Of a stretch of 64,000 nt of DNA, positions 33,786 to 41,828 are shown piece by piece. How positions within the stretch are numbered: position 1 is the first letter of the stretch; each line of letters opens with the position of its first letter. The stretch spans positions 1-64,000 of the forward strand of contig NZ_VTWU01000004.1 of assembly GCF_008727865.1 (NCBI RefSeq). The letters run 5' to 3'. Source of the stretch: Hymenobacter busanensis. GTDB lineage: Bacteria; Bacteroidota; Bacteroidia; Cytophagales; Hymenobacteraceae. Below the pieces are notes generated by a model that had not been told where the DNA came from, ran no database searches, and worked only from the letters and a program-made list of their open reading frames with translations. The translations under genes were made by a program, and so were the position numbers.

Positions 33786-34364
33786 TTACAGTTCAGTAGT
33801 CGTTACAGGTTTTTCAAACCGTACAGAGGAGAAAAATTTCTTTTTGCTCGGCGCTACGCCCGCTTGCTCGGGCAGGCGGTAAGTGCACACAAACAAGTAG
33901 AGCGCGTGCACCCGCCACACCCATACCGTCTCGATGCGCGTGGGCTGCTGAAAGTCGTAATCGAAGCCCTCGTAGACGACGGCGCGGGCGGGACTCTCGG
34001 CAAATACCACATTGGCTTGTTCCAGCAGGCGGGCCCCGAATACCTGACGGCCGTACAGCCGGCTCTGCTTGTTGAAAAATCGGTTTAAGGCTTTCGGTGT
34101 GATGCCCTGGCCGGGGCGGTAGCCGGGAAAATACCGTCGGTCGAGGCTCATCACGGAAAAATCGACGTCGGCGGTGGTAGTTTCGAATACCTTCAGGCCC
34201 TGCGGCTGATCGGGAATTTCCACCGGCTTGGCCTCGTACGGCAGGTCCACCTGGGCGTCGTCGTGCAGGGTGGTGGTTACCCACTCCTGCACCACCCATT
34301 GTGCATGGAGCAAGGGAGCGTAGCCAAGGGCCAACAGCAGCAGAAACCAGCGCAAACGATGCAT
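33786..34364 (-). CDS. Hypothetical exported protein
   Basis: 192 residues with a signal peptide (MHRLRWFLLLLALGYAPLLHAQ). The mature part is mixed alpha/beta without recognised family: DLPYEAKPVEIPDQPQGLKV, FSVMSLDRRYFPGYRPGQGI, a YEGFDYDFQQPTRIETVWVW strand, and a positively charged C-terminal region (APSKKKFFSSVRFEKP). The pattern of a strand-rich end resembles DUF-type periplasmic proteins that use a PsbP-like fold, but this is a guess. It lies between the S9 peptidase and the second OmpA protein, all on the minus strand, with a terminator-like hairpin upstream at 34433-34463. Confidence 0.75.
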   Translation of the reverse strand: MHRLRWFLLLLALGYAPLLHAQWVVQEWVTTTLHDDAQVDLPYEAKPVEIPDQPQGLKVFETTTADVDFSVMSLDRRYFPGYRPGQGITPKALNRFFNKQSRLYGRQVFGARLLEQANVVFAESPARAVVYEGFDYDFQQPTRIETVWVWRVHALYLFVCTYRLPEQAGVAPSKKKFFSSVRFEKPVTTTEL

Positions 34365-34432
34365 AACCGGGCAGTGAGGCAGGAAATATACACACTGCCG
34401 CCGGCCAACGGGTGAGGGGACGCAATAAACAA

Positions 34433-34463
34433 CAAGCGGCCCGCCGGGAAGGCGGGCCGCTTG
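34433..34463 (-). terminator. Stem-loop terminator after second OmpA gene
   Basis: 13-bp stem CAAGCGGCCCGCC with a 5-base loop; on the minus strand it is followed by TTGTTTATTG. About 40 bp downstream of the gene ending at 34504. Confidence 0.75.
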
Positions 34464-34503
34464 GGCCGTGGGTCAGAAGAATGCGCTGGGCGCAGCTAGT
34501 AGC

Positions 34504-36111
34504 TTACTTCTTGCGCGGGGCCGGCTTTTTGGCCGGCGCCTTCTTGGTCGTGGTCGTCTTCTTGGCCGGGGTGGCTTTCGAAGGCGTGCTCGGAATTACG
34601 ATGTCGGGCATGGCGGGCTCCGGACCGTACTTCACTTCGGCCGAGTTCGGGTCGCCGGTCAGGAAGAGGTCGAAGTCCACGCGGCGGTTCAGGGCGCGGC
34701 CGGCATCGGTGGCGTTGTCGGCAATCGGCTTCTGTTCGCCGTAGCCGCGCGACTCGATGCGGGCGTCCGGAATACCCTTGCTCAGCATGTAAGTGCGGGC
34801 CGAAGCAGCACGGTCGTGCGAGAGACGCAGGTTGTACGGATCGGAGCCTTTGCTGTCGGTGTGGCCGGCAATGCTCAGCGTGTAGTCCGGGTACTCGTTC
34901 AGAATCTGCACGATGGCGTCGAGGGTCGGGTACGAAGAAGGCAGCAGTACGGCTTTGTTAAACTCGAAGTTGATGTACTTCGTGGCTTCCTGCAGGCGCT
35001 TCTTGGCTTCGGCCTTGATTTCGGGGCAACCGCGGTTCGAGGCGGGGCCGGGACGGTTCGGGCAGCGGTCCTGGTAGTCGGGTACACCGTCACCGTCGGT
35101 ATCGAGCGGGCAACCCGAGGCGTCTACTTTCACGCCGGCCGGGGTGTTGGGGCATTTGTCGGCCGAGTCAATCACGCCGTCGTTGTCGGCATCGGGGCAG
35201 CCGCGCAGTTCCACTTTGCCGGGGGTATCGGGGCAAGCGTCTTCCGAGTCGCGCACACCGTCGCCGTCACGGTCGGGGCAGCCTTCGAGGGCCGCAAGAC
35301 CTTTTTCGGTCGGGCACTTATCCTGGTAGTCGGGCACACCGTCGCCGTCGCCGTCGAGCGGGCAGCCGTTGGCATCCACGGCTACACCGGCTGGCGTGCC
35401 GGGGCATTTGTCTTTGCGGTCCGATACGCCGTCTTTGTCTTCGTCCTTGGTTTGGCCCAGGGCGAAGGTGAGGCCGGCCGAGTGCTGCAGGAACCGGTCG
35501 TCCCAGCTGTTGTCGTCGCGGGTGGTGATGTTGTCGAAGTTGGCACCGATGGGCCAGTGCTGGCCCGTTTGCACGAACAGCCCAACCCCGTCGCTGAGGC
35601 GGAACTTAAGGCCGGCCGCGCCGTGCAGGTCGAAGTACGAGGTGCTGCGGTCGAAAGCCTGCGAGTTGGCGTTCTGGTTTACGGTGCCGTCGGTGCTCAC
35701 CACGGCCAGGCCGGGCGCAATCAGCAGGTAGGGCTGCACAAAGAAGGTTTCCTTGATGGGCAGCTTGAGCTTGATGCCGAGGTTGGCCGTGGCCACGTTG
35801 GCCGAGAAGTTCGAGCCGAAATACGGCGCGCCCGCGGCAGCGTCAAACTGCATGTCGCCGTAGTTCAGGTCCACGCCAAGGTCGAGGCCTTTGGTGATGT
35901 AGCGGTAAACCGAAACACCCGCGCCGAATTCAAAATTGTCGCCGGCTTTCCAGTACTGCGAGCCAAGGTTGCCCTTGTACTGCAGCGTGCTGCCGTAAAT
36001 GTTGATGCCGGTCTTTTTATCGGCTGTTTGCGCGTGGCCGTCGCGGGGCGCTGCGGTACACAGCGCCAACCCCAGCACCACGGCATGAGGCAAGTGAAAA
36101 AGTCTTTTCAT
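34504..36111 (-). CDS. OmpA family outer membrane protein with thrombospondin type 3 repeats (paralogue)
   Basis: 535 residues from the ATG at 36111, with a signal peptide (MKRLFHLPHAVVLGLALCTA...GHAQ). Same plan as 29157-30872: barrel-like part ending DDRFLQHSAGLTFALGQTK (about 20-215), six type 3 calcium repeats (DGVSDRKDKCPGTP, DGVPDYQDKCPTEKG and so on, about 215-365), OmpA domain with FEFNKAVLLPSSYPTLDAIV, IAGHTDSKGSDPYNLRLSHD and LNRRVDFDLFLTGDPNSAEV (about 380-490), and a short Lys/Pro/Ala tail. The two proteins are similar throughout, pointing to local duplication with the peptidase and the small exported gene now between them. Confidence 0.93.
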   Translation of the reverse strand: MKRLFHLPHAVVLGLALCTAAPRDGHAQTADKKTGINIYGSTLQYKGNLGSQYWKAGDNFEFGAGVSVYRYITKGLDLGVDLNYGDMQFDAAAGAPYFGSNFSANVATANLGIKLKLPIKETFFVQPYLLIAPGLAVVSTDGTVNQNANSQAFDRSTSYFDLHGAAGLKFRLSDGVGLFVQTGQHWPIGANFDNITTRDDNSWDDRFLQHSAGLTFALGQTKDEDKDGVSDRKDKCPGTPAGVAVDANGCPLDGDGDGVPDYQDKCPTEKGLAALEGCPDRDGDGVRDSEDACPDTPGKVELRGCPDADNDGVIDSADKCPNTPAGVKVDASGCPLDTDGDGVPDYQDRCPNRPGPASNRGCPEIKAEAKKRLQEATKYINFEFNKAVLLPSSYPTLDAIVQILNEYPDYTLSIAGHTDSKGSDPYNLRLSHDRAASARTYMLSKGIPDARIESRGYGEQKPIADNATDAGRALNRRVDFDLFLTGDPNSAEVKYGPEPAMPDIVIPSTPSKATPAKKTTTTKKAPAKKPAPRKK

Positions 36112-36477
36112 GGGAAAGCGGTTTGGTGTGAGTCCGAGGCGCGGCAAGCCTCTTATTGGAATAGGCCTATATACCCCCGCTTCCCAGAAAAGTTGTTGGT
36201 GCGCTGTAATGCGCATAAAGTCAATTCCATTTTCGCTGAACTGCGGCAAAAGCCCCTTGCCATTTGCCAGGGGCCCGCTGCCGCAAATGCCCAGACTTGT
36301 TTTCTCCAATAACCGCAGCAATCGGCACGGGCACGAGGGGCGCATTGAATCCAACTCAGCAGTTGGCGGAGCGGGGCAAACGCGGTTGGTCAGCCAATGG
36401 CCCGCCCCACGCCATCGGTACCAACAAAAAGCCCCGCCGTAGGGGCGGGGCGTTGCGCGCAGGCGGTGCAGGCGAGG
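36112..36477. other. Intergenic region
   Basis: 366 bp between the OmpA paralogue start and the end of the OsmC-like gene. It holds the upstream region of the OmpA gene and the operon terminator at 36427-36451. No gene or convincing promoter box was found. Confidence 0.5.
36427..36451 (-). terminator. Rho-independent terminator of the pirin-OsmC operon
   Basis: 8-bp GC stem (GCCCCGCC) with a 5-base loop, followed on the minus strand by TTTTTG. It ends the four-gene operon that starts at 39012. Confidence 0.85.
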
Positions 36478-36873
36478 CTAGCCAAGCTCCGTATCGATGG
36501 GCACGGAAGCCGTCAGCGCCTTGTGAATGGGGCAAAGGTTGGCTATCTGGAGCAGGCGCTGGCGTTGCTCGTCGGTCAGCGTGCCCAGTAGGTGCAGCTT
36601 GCGCGTGAGGCGCGTTACCACGTGCTGCGGGTTGTGCTCAAAGCTCACCACGGCCTCCACGCCGTGCAGCGGCCATTGTTTGCGGTCGGCGTACATGCGC
36701 ACCGTAATGCAGGTGCAGGCACTCAGCGAGGCGGCCAGCAGCTCGCCCGGCGACGGGCCCAGGTTCTGGCCGCCGTTGTCGAGCGGCTCGTCGGCCAGCA
36801 ACTCGTGGCCGCTGTCGGAGGCTATTACCGTGCGGAAGTGGTCGGGGCCGATGCGGCCGGTGAGGGTGGGCAC
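36478..36873 (-). CDS. OsmC family protein
   Basis: 131 residues. The frame is open far upstream into the pirin gene, but the GTG at 36873 begins the family (VPTLTGRIGPDHFRTVIASD) and lies just 2 bp after the pirin stop codon, indicating translational coupling. The two redox Cys of the OsmC/Ohr fold are present (SACTCITVRMYADRKQW and LCPIHKAL), and PSPGELLAASLSACTCI is the conserved central helix. OsmC-like proteins reduce organic hydroperoxides. Last gene of the operon 39012-36478. It differs from the Ohr at 39838, which has different motif spacing. Confidence 0.9.
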   Translation of the reverse strand: MPTLTGRIGPDHFRTVIASDSGHELLADEPLDNGGQNLGPSPGELLAASLSACTCITVRMYADRKQWPLHGVEAVVSFEHNPQHVVTRLTRKLHLLGTLTDEQRQRLLQIANLCPIHKALTASVPIDTELG

Positions 36874-36875
36874 GG

Positions 36876-37586
36876 CTAGTGGTTGATGGGAGCTTCGATG
36901 ACGATAAAACGGCTTTCGGCGCGGCATTCCAGCTGCACCGCATCGGTTTCCCACAGGCCGATGCTGTCCCGCTTTGCAAGGGCTTGGCCGTTTACCGTGA
37001 GGGCCCCGTCCATCACAAACACAAACACAGCCTTGTTGGTCGGGTTGAGCGTGTAGGTCAGCTGCTGGCCCGAATCGAAGTAACCCAAGGAAAGCCTGGC
37101 GTTCTGGTTGATCCAGCAATGCGCCTGGCCTTCCTCGTTGCTGACCACGGTGGTGAGCTGATTTCTGCGTTTTTCTTCCGGAAACGAGCGGCGCTGGTAG
37201 CGCGGCGTCACGTTTTGCAGCTTCGGCTCAATCCAGATCTGCAGGAAGTTCACCTCGTCGTCGCCCACGTTGTGCTCTTCATGGCGCAGACCCGAGCCGG
37301 CACTCATAATCTGCACCCAGTCGCGCTCCACTACTTCCTTGTAGCCCAGCGAGTCGATGTGGTTCATCTTGCCGGCCAGCATCACCGAAATGATTTCCAT
37401 GTTGGCGTGCGGGTGAATGCCAAAGCCGCCGCCTGCCTGCACAAAATCGTCGTTGAACACGCGCAGCAGCCCAAAGCCGTTGCGCTCAGGGTTCTGGTAG
37501 CTGCTGAAGCTGAACGTGAAGTTGCTTTGCAGCCAGCCAATGTCTTTCAGCCCCCGCTCGGCGGCCCGGATGATGCGGTGTTTCAT
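36876..37586 (-). CDS. Pirin family protein (first copy)
   Basis: 236 residues, bicupin of the pirin/YhhW family; some members are iron-dependent quercetin 2,3-dioxygenases. Metal-site residues are seen in the N-terminal cupin: GFGIHPHANMEIISV (two His, about 56 and 58) and SGLRHEEHNVGDD (His and Glu, about 101-104). NFTFSFSSYQNPERNGFGLLRV is the family N-terminus. The C-terminal cupin has FVFVMDGALTVNGQALAKRD. It is 72 bp downstream of the nitroreductase, in the same operon, and its stop codon is 2 bp before the OsmC start. Paralogue of 38296-39012. Confidence 0.94.
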   Translation of the reverse strand: MKHRIIRAAERGLKDIGWLQSNFTFSFSSYQNPERNGFGLLRVFNDDFVQAGGGFGIHPHANMEIISVMLAGKMNHIDSLGYKEVVERDWVQIMSAGSGLRHEEHNVGDDEVNFLQIWIEPKLQNVTPRYQRRSFPEEKRRNQLTTVVSNEEGQAHCWINQNARLSLGYFDSGQQLTYTLNPTNKAVFVFVMDGALTVNGQALAKRDSIGLWETDAVQLECRAESRFIVIEAPINH

Positions 37587-37610
37587 GGTGAAAAGCTGTT
37601 AGCTGTTGGT

Positions 37611-37656
37611 CGTTAGCTGGTAGCTGCGAGCTTGGAGCCAACAGCACCAGCTAACG
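37611..37656. repeat. Intra-operon inverted repeat
   Basis: CGTTAGCTGGT (37611-37621) pairs with ACCAGCTAACG (37646-37656). It sits in the gap between nitroreductase and pirin and is embedded in AGCTGTTAGCTG-like repeats. It might attenuate or process the message. Confidence 0.5.
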
Positions 37657-37658
37657 GC

Positions 37659-38237
37659 TTACTCAGGTAGTTCGTGGTTGAAGGCGAAGTCGGCAACGGG
37701 CTTGCGGCTGCGGGGTGCGGTTTCGCGCGAGCGGAACGGCTCTTCCAGCTGTTCGGCCGCGCCCACGTAGCCCAGCGCAATGAAAGCCACCGGGTCGAGG
37801 TGGGCGGGCAGGGCAAATTCCTCGCGCGTTTTGGCGTAGTCGAAGCCGCCGAGCACGTGGCCGTGCAGGCCCAGCGCCGTAGCCTCCAGAAACAGCGTGG
37901 CGTTGGCCGCGCCCACGTCGTGCATGGCGGTGCGGTTCGGCTGGCCATTGTCGAAGTGGGTTTTGGCCAGCGAAATGATGAGCACCGGCGCGTCTTTCGC
38001 CCACAGCTGGTTGGCCGGCACAAGGCAGCTCAGAATGCGGTTGAAGGCCTCGGTGTCTTCTTTGTGGGCGTAGATGTAGCGCCAGGGCTGCTCGTTCATG
38101 GCGCTGAACGCCCACGACGCGGCTTCAAAAACCTGCTCCAGGGCTTCCTGCGGCACGGCTTGCTTGGTAAAGGCCCGCGGACTCCAGCGTTTGCGAATCA
38201 GCTCGTGGATGGGGCGGGTGGCAATGGCTTCTTTCAT
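37659..38237 (-). CDS. Nitroreductase family protein
   Basis: 192 residues, FMN-dependent oxidoreductase. Motifs: IHELIRKRWSPRAFTKQAV (FMN-binding Arg cluster), EAASWAFSAMNEQPWRYIYA, DVGAANATLFLEATALGLHG and VAFIALGYVGAAEQLEEPFRS. It is the second gene of the operon, 58 bp after the first pirin gene of the operon (38296-39012) and followed by the other pirin gene. Together with the OsmC-like and pirin proteins it suggests a response to quinones, nitro-compounds or other electrophiles. Substrate not predictable. Confidence 0.93.
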   Translation of the reverse strand: MKEAIATRPIHELIRKRWSPRAFTKQAVPQEALEQVFEAASWAFSAMNEQPWRYIYAHKEDTEAFNRILSCLVPANQLWAKDAPVLIISLAKTHFDNGQPNRTAMHDVGAANATLFLEATALGLHGHVLGGFDYAKTREEFALPAHLDPVAFIALGYVGAAEQLEEPFRSRETAPRSRKPVADFAFNHELPE

Positions 38238-38295
38238 GGTATGTAGAGCGGCCCGAAGGCCGGTTTGCGGAAAGGAAAAAAACGGTGGTCAGGCC

Positions 38296-39012
38296 TTATA
38301 CGGCCATCGGTACTTCCATCAGCAGCACTTCGGCGTTGCTGTCGGCGCGGATGTCGAGCCGGTCGGTTTCCCAGATGCCGAAACCGTCGCGGCGGTGCAA
38401 GGTTTGGCCGTTGATGGTCACGTCGCCTTCCAGCACGAAGGCGTACACGCCGTTGCCAGCCTTTTTCAGCTGATACTCGGTGGCAAAACCCGCGTCGAGC
38501 TTGCCCAGGTGAAACCACGCGTCTTGGTGAATCCACACGCCCGCGTCGTCGGGGTTGGGCGACAGCACCTGCTGGAACTGGTTGTGGCGGTCTTCCTCGC
38601 GGAAGCTCTGCTGGTCGTAGCGCGGCTGCACGCCCCGCTTGTTCGGGAACACCCAGATCTGCAGAAACTTAACTTCCTGGTCGCGGTTGTGGTTTTTCTC
38701 GCTGTGTGCCACGCCCGTGCCGGCACTCATGGCCTGCACGTCGCCCTTCCGGATGATGCCCACATTGCCCATCGAGTCTTTGTGCTCCAGGTCGCCCGAC
38801 AGCGGAATGCTGATGATTTCCATGTTATCGTGCGGGTGCGTGCCGAAGCCCATGCCGCCGGCCACGGTGTCGTCGTTGAGCACGCGCAGCACCCCAAAAT
38901 GCACCCGCGCCGGGTTCTGGTAGCCAGCGAAGCTGAAGGTGTGGTAAGAGTTCAGCCAACCGTGGTTGGCGTGGCCGCGGGTTTCGGCGCGGTGCAGGAT
39001 GGTCTGGGCCAT
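38296..39012 (-). CDS. Pirin family protein (second copy)
   Basis: 238 residues from the ATG at 39012 (MAQTILHRAETRGHANHGWL); a longer open frame crosses the promoter region and is not real. N-terminal cupin metal residues: MGFGTHPHDNMEIISIPLSG (about 56-58) and GTGVAHSEKNHNRDQEV (His and Glu about 102-104). C-terminal cupin: YAFVLEGDVTINGQTLHRRD. It is the promoter-proximal gene of the operon pirin-nitroreductase-pirin-OsmC and diverges from ohrR-ohr. The two pirins in one operon are clearly diverged, so duplication is old. Confidence 0.94.
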   Translation of the reverse strand: MAQTILHRAETRGHANHGWLNSYHTFSFAGYQNPARVHFGVLRVLNDDTVAGGMGFGTHPHDNMEIISIPLSGDLEHKDSMGNVGIIRKGDVQAMSAGTGVAHSEKNHNRDQEVKFLQIWVFPNKRGVQPRYDQQSFREEDRHNQFQQVLSPNPDDAGVWIHQDAWFHLGKLDAGFATEYQLKKAGNGVYAFVLEGDVTINGQTLHRRDGFGIWETDRLDIRADSNAEVLLMEVPMAV

Positions 39013-39104
39013 AAGGGTAGTCGTCAAAGGCAATTTCAAGGTTGGCGCCGCATAGCTTGGCTTTTGCCATAAGCCTGTATGAGGCTGGTAGCTGCAATGC
39101 GCTG

Positions 39105-39112
39105 CAAATATA
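39105..39112 (-). promoter_or_regulatory. Bacteroidota -7 box for the pirin operon (TATATTTG)
   Basis: Perfect TAnnTTTG on the minus strand, next to the direct repeats at 39112-39138. The predicted leader is about 85 nt. No strong -33 box was found at the usual distance; the repeats occupy that place. Confidence 0.6.
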
Positions 39113-39138
39113 TGTACATACATTTGATGTACATACAT
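39112..39138. promoter_or_regulatory. Direct repeat ATGTACATACAT, operator candidate
   Basis: ATGTACATACAT at 39112-39123 and again at 39127-39138, spaced 15 bp. Each contains the near-palindrome TGTACATACA. It overlaps the upstream side of the pirin promoter, as expected for a MarR-type repressor or similar dimer. The ohrR product next door is a possible ligand-sensing partner but this is not shown. Confidence 0.6.
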
Positions 39139-39315
39139 AGTTTCATCTTTTCTCAGAAATTGATAGAGGATTGGATACGGACGCTCGGATGGGCAGGAAC
39201 TGCGTAAAGCCCCAGAAACGGATTGCTCCGCTGAAAACCATGCCTGCGCCGTGCAAATGAGGTTTAGCAGCCAAGCAAAGACGATGTATACCCAGAAGGT
39301 AGAAATATATTTTGC

Positions 39316-39341
39316 ACAACTAAATTTCAAACAACCTAAAT
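39316..39341. promoter_or_regulatory. Direct repeat ACAACTAAAT/ACAACCTAAAT upstream of ohrR
   Basis: ACAACTAAAT (39316-39325) and ACAACCTAAAT (39331-39341), about 15 bp apart start to start, immediately upstream of a -7 box. A plausible autoregulatory OhrR operator, different in sequence from the element at 39112. Confidence 0.5.
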
Positions 39342-39346
39342 AACTA

Positions 39347-39354
39347 TACCTTTG
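39347..39354 (+). promoter_or_regulatory. Bacteroidota -7 box for ohrR (TACCTTTG)
   Basis: TAnnTTTG match ending 7 nt before the ohrR ATG, so the transcript would have almost no leader. Confidence 0.55.
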
Positions 39355-39361
39355 CTCCGCC

Positions 39362-39811
39362 ATGAAGCAGCCGACCCAACCGCCAGCCTCCGAACTGCTG
39401 AAGCTGGAAAACCAGCTCTGCTTTCCGCTTTACGCGGCCTCGCGCATGTTCACCAAGGCCTACCAGCCGCTGCTCCAGCAGCTCGACGTGACTTACCCGC
39501 AGTACCTCGTGTTGCTGCTCTTGTGGGAGCACCGCGAGCAAACGGTGAAGGAGCTCGGTGAGAAACTGCTGCTCGATTCGGGCACGCTCACGCCCTTGCT
39601 CAAGCGCATGGAGCAGCGCCAGTGGCTCACGCGCCGCCGCGACCCGCGCGACGAACGTTCCGTCATTATTGCCCTCACCGAAACCGGCGCACAGCTGCAG
39701 GCACAAGCCGGCGCCATTCCAGCTGCGTTGCTCGAAAAAATCAAAATGACGCCTGCTGAGTTTGAGCAACTGCGCACCCAACTCAAGCACCTTTTAACCC
39801 TGCTGAGCTAG
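39362..39811 (+). CDS. ohrR: MarR family regulator, OhrR-like
   Basis: 149 residues, winged-helix MarR-type repressor. The N-terminal part LENQLCFPLYAASRMFTKAY carries the single sensing Cys (about residue 20) in the OhrR context. DNA-binding segment: LTPLLKRMEQRQWLTRRRD with RDERSVIIALTETG as the wing. It is followed 26 bp later by ohr, the classical pair in which the repressor is inactivated when an organic hydroperoxide oxidises the Cys. The promoter-operator candidates lie just upstream. Might also control the divergent pirin operon. Confidence 0.92.
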   Translation: MKQPTQPPASELLKLENQLCFPLYAASRMFTKAYQPLLQQLDVTYPQYLVLLLLWEHREQTVKELGEKLLLDSGTLTPLLKRMEQRQWLTRRRDPRDERSVIIALTETGAQLQAQAGAIPAALLEKIKMTPAEFEQLRTQLKHLLTLLS

Positions 39812-39837
39812 TCCAGCCCAGCTTTTTACCCTTTCGC

Positions 39838-40275
39838 ATGAAAATCGAGAAAATCTTCACGGCGCAAGCCAAAGCCCAAGGCGGCCGCGACGGCCAGGTA
39901 ACCACCAACGACAACGTGCTGAGCGTGGCCCTGAGCACGCCCAAAGCCATGGGCGGCCCCGGCAAAGCCGGCGCCACCAACCCCGAGCAGCTCTTCGCCG
40001 CCGGCTACGCCGCCTGCTTCGAAGGCGCGCTGGGCGTAGCGGCCCGCCAGGCCCAGGTGCGCCTCGAAGGCGTGACGGTGGAAGCATTCATCGGCTTTGG
40101 CAAGGCCGAAGACGGCGGTTACGGCATTTCGGCCGACCTGCACGTGAACATTCCCGGCGTGGAGCAAGGCCAGGCCGAAGACCTGGTAGCCGCCGCGCAC
40201 CAGATTTGCCCCTACTCGCGCGCTACCCGCGGCAACATTGAAGTGGCCCTTACCACGACAACCAACCCCAACTAA
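39838..40275 (+). CDS. ohr: Organic hydroperoxide resistance protein Ohr
   Basis: 145 residues, usual length for Ohr. Cytoplasmic thiol peroxidase reducing organic hydroperoxides. The two catalytic Cys are in AAGYAACFEGALG (about 60) and HQICPYSRATRGNI (about 124), and the conserved Arg/Glu partners are compatible (GGRDGQV and YAACFEGA). TNPEQLFAAGYAACFEGAL is the family signature. It follows ohrR by 26 bp in the same direction. A dispersed inverted repeat lies 34 bp after the stop. Confidence 0.96.
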   Translation: MKIEKIFTAQAKAQGGRDGQVTTNDNVLSVALSTPKAMGGPGKAGATNPEQLFAAGYAACFEGALGVAARQAQVRLEGVTVEAFIGFGKAEDGGYGISADLHVNIPGVEQGQAEDLVAAAHQICPYSRATRGNIEVALTTTTNPN

Positions 40276-40308
40276 ACGGGCGACGGGTTTCCGCCCGAAA
40301 TGGTCTGT

Positions 40309-40404
40309 CATCCTGAGCAACGCGAAGGACCTCCTCACCGCCGAACGAGCCGTTGTTACGTGCATCGTTCCAGCGTGGGAAGGTCCTTCGCGTTGCTCAG
40401 GATG
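40309..40404. repeat. Dispersed inverted repeat, 24-bp perfect arms
   Basis: CATCCTGAGCAACGCGAAGG plus ACCT (40309-40332) is repeated as an exact reverse complement at 40381-40404, with 48 bp between. Lies between convergent genes (ohr and a serine hydrolase) and may act as their terminator. The same arm recurs at 51043. Confidence 0.85.
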
Positions 40405-40422
40405 ATGCTTTTTACAGGACTC

Positions 40423-41751
40423 TTACTGCTTCACCAGACGCTGACGACCCAGCGGAGTGCCATCGGCGGCTACTAGCTGCAGTTGGTACAGGCCCGCCGA
40501 AACCCCATCCACAGAAACCCGGGTAGCAGGTGCCACAGCGGCGGTGCGGTGCAGCACGCGGCCGAGCATGTCGGTGAGCAAAAGCGAAGCGCCGGGCGGC
40601 ACCGGTGCAGGCAGCTGCACGGTTACGGCGCTGGATGCAGGGTTGGGGTAGGCCTCGAAGGCGACTTGCGCGGAGCGGCCGGTAGTGGCAGCGGTGATGC
40701 AATTGAGCATAGCGCCGATGTATTGCCACAGCTCGGTGTCAAAAGACGACACGGCAAGTTTGGACTGCGCGGCGGAGTTGCCCTGGCGCACGACGACCAG
40801 ACCCAGGCTGGGCACGACGTAGATTTTCTGGTCGTTTTTGCCCAGCGCCGCAATTAAATCGGCGGGGGCTGAAGGCACGAGCGGGCCGTTGTAGACCAGC
40901 GGCGAGGTGGGCAGCATGTAGGTCGGCTGGCCGTTGAGCCACCAGAGGTAGCCGTAGCTGCGGTTGAAGGCCTGGGAGGGCGTGGTCATGCGGCGGAAGT
41001 AGGTCGTGTCGCGCAGGATGACGGTTTGGTCCCAGGTGCCGCGGTTGAGCATGAGCAGGCCAAAGCGGGCCATGTCGCGGGCACGGCTGTAGTACACGTC
41101 GTTCAGCCAGCCGCCGCCCATGCCAATGCGGCTGCCAATTTTCTGGTTGGTGTACTGGTTGATGGTCAGGCCGCTGGCGGCGGCAATATCGTTTTGCAGC
41201 AGGCGGTAGGGGCCGGTGTGGTAGGCCCAGCGCGTGCCGGCGTCGGCGCGGTAGAGCAGGCACGCGGCCCTGGTCGATTCGTTGTCGCAGGGCGCAGGCG
41301 GGGTGTCGTCGAGGCCGGTGGTCATGGTGAGCTGGTGCCGCACCTTGATCAGGCGCTCCTTCGCATTCGGCGCCGAGGTCCAGCCGCGGCCCAGCCAGCG
41401 CGAAGTCGTATCGTCCAGACTCAGGAGGCCGTCTTGCTGGGCAATGCCTACCAGCGTAGCCGTGAGCGACTTGCCGGCCGAAGCCCAATACCAGAGCGAG
41501 TCGCGGGTGAAGGTACCGTAGTACTGCTCGACCACCAGCCGGCCGTTTTTGAGGATGATAAACGACTTGGTGTGCTTGCGGCCGAGGAAGTTCAGCAGCG
41601 AATCGAGCCGCGGCTGGCACCACCCCAGGCTTTGCGGTGAGGTGGCGGCCCAGGCGGTGCCGGTAGTCGGCGGAAAGTAGAGCGAGGTGCCTTGGGCCGA
41701 GACGGAAAAACGCCATAGCAAGATGGCCAGAACGAGTAACCAGTGCTTCAT
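40423..41751 (-). CDS. Exported beta-lactamase-like serine hydrolase with T9SS sorting domain
   Basis: 442 residues from the ATG at 41751, with a signal peptide (MKHWLLVLAILLWRFSVSAQ). Class C beta-lactamase/penicillin-binding fold: active-site SxxK in WASAGKSLT (Ser about 91), with later YHTGPY and GYLWWLNGQPT elements. The last 85 residues (FEAYPNPASSAVTVQLPAPV, MLGRVLHRTAAV, AGLYQLQLVAADG) form a type A T9SS sorting domain, so it is sent to the cell surface or outside. Substrate unknown; such enzymes may be esterases or peptidases. An upstream in-frame start was rejected because the signal peptide starts here. Confidence 0.92.
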   Translation of the reverse strand: MKHWLLVLAILLWRFSVSAQGTSLYFPPTTGTAWAATSPQSLGWCQPRLDSLLNFLGRKHTKSFIILKNGRLVVEQYYGTFTRDSLWYWASAGKSLTATLVGIAQQDGLLSLDDTTSRWLGRGWTSAPNAKERLIKVRHQLTMTTGLDDTPPAPCDNESTRAACLLYRADAGTRWAYHTGPYRLLQNDIAAASGLTINQYTNQKIGSRIGMGGGWLNDVYYSRARDMARFGLLMLNRGTWDQTVILRDTTYFRRMTTPSQAFNRSYGYLWWLNGQPTYMLPTSPLVYNGPLVPSAPADLIAALGKNDQKIYVVPSLGLVVVRQGNSAAQSKLAVSSFDTELWQYIGAMLNCITAATTGRSAQVAFEAYPNPASSAVTVQLPAPVPPGASLLLTDMLGRVLHRTAAVAPATRVSVDGVSAGLYQLQLVAADGTPLGRQRLVKQ

Positions 41752-41828
41752 CGAGCGGAGCAAAAAGGAGGAACGGTTTGCTTGACAGCGGCGGGAAGCC
41801 AACGTTTAACGGCCGCGGTGGGGCATGC

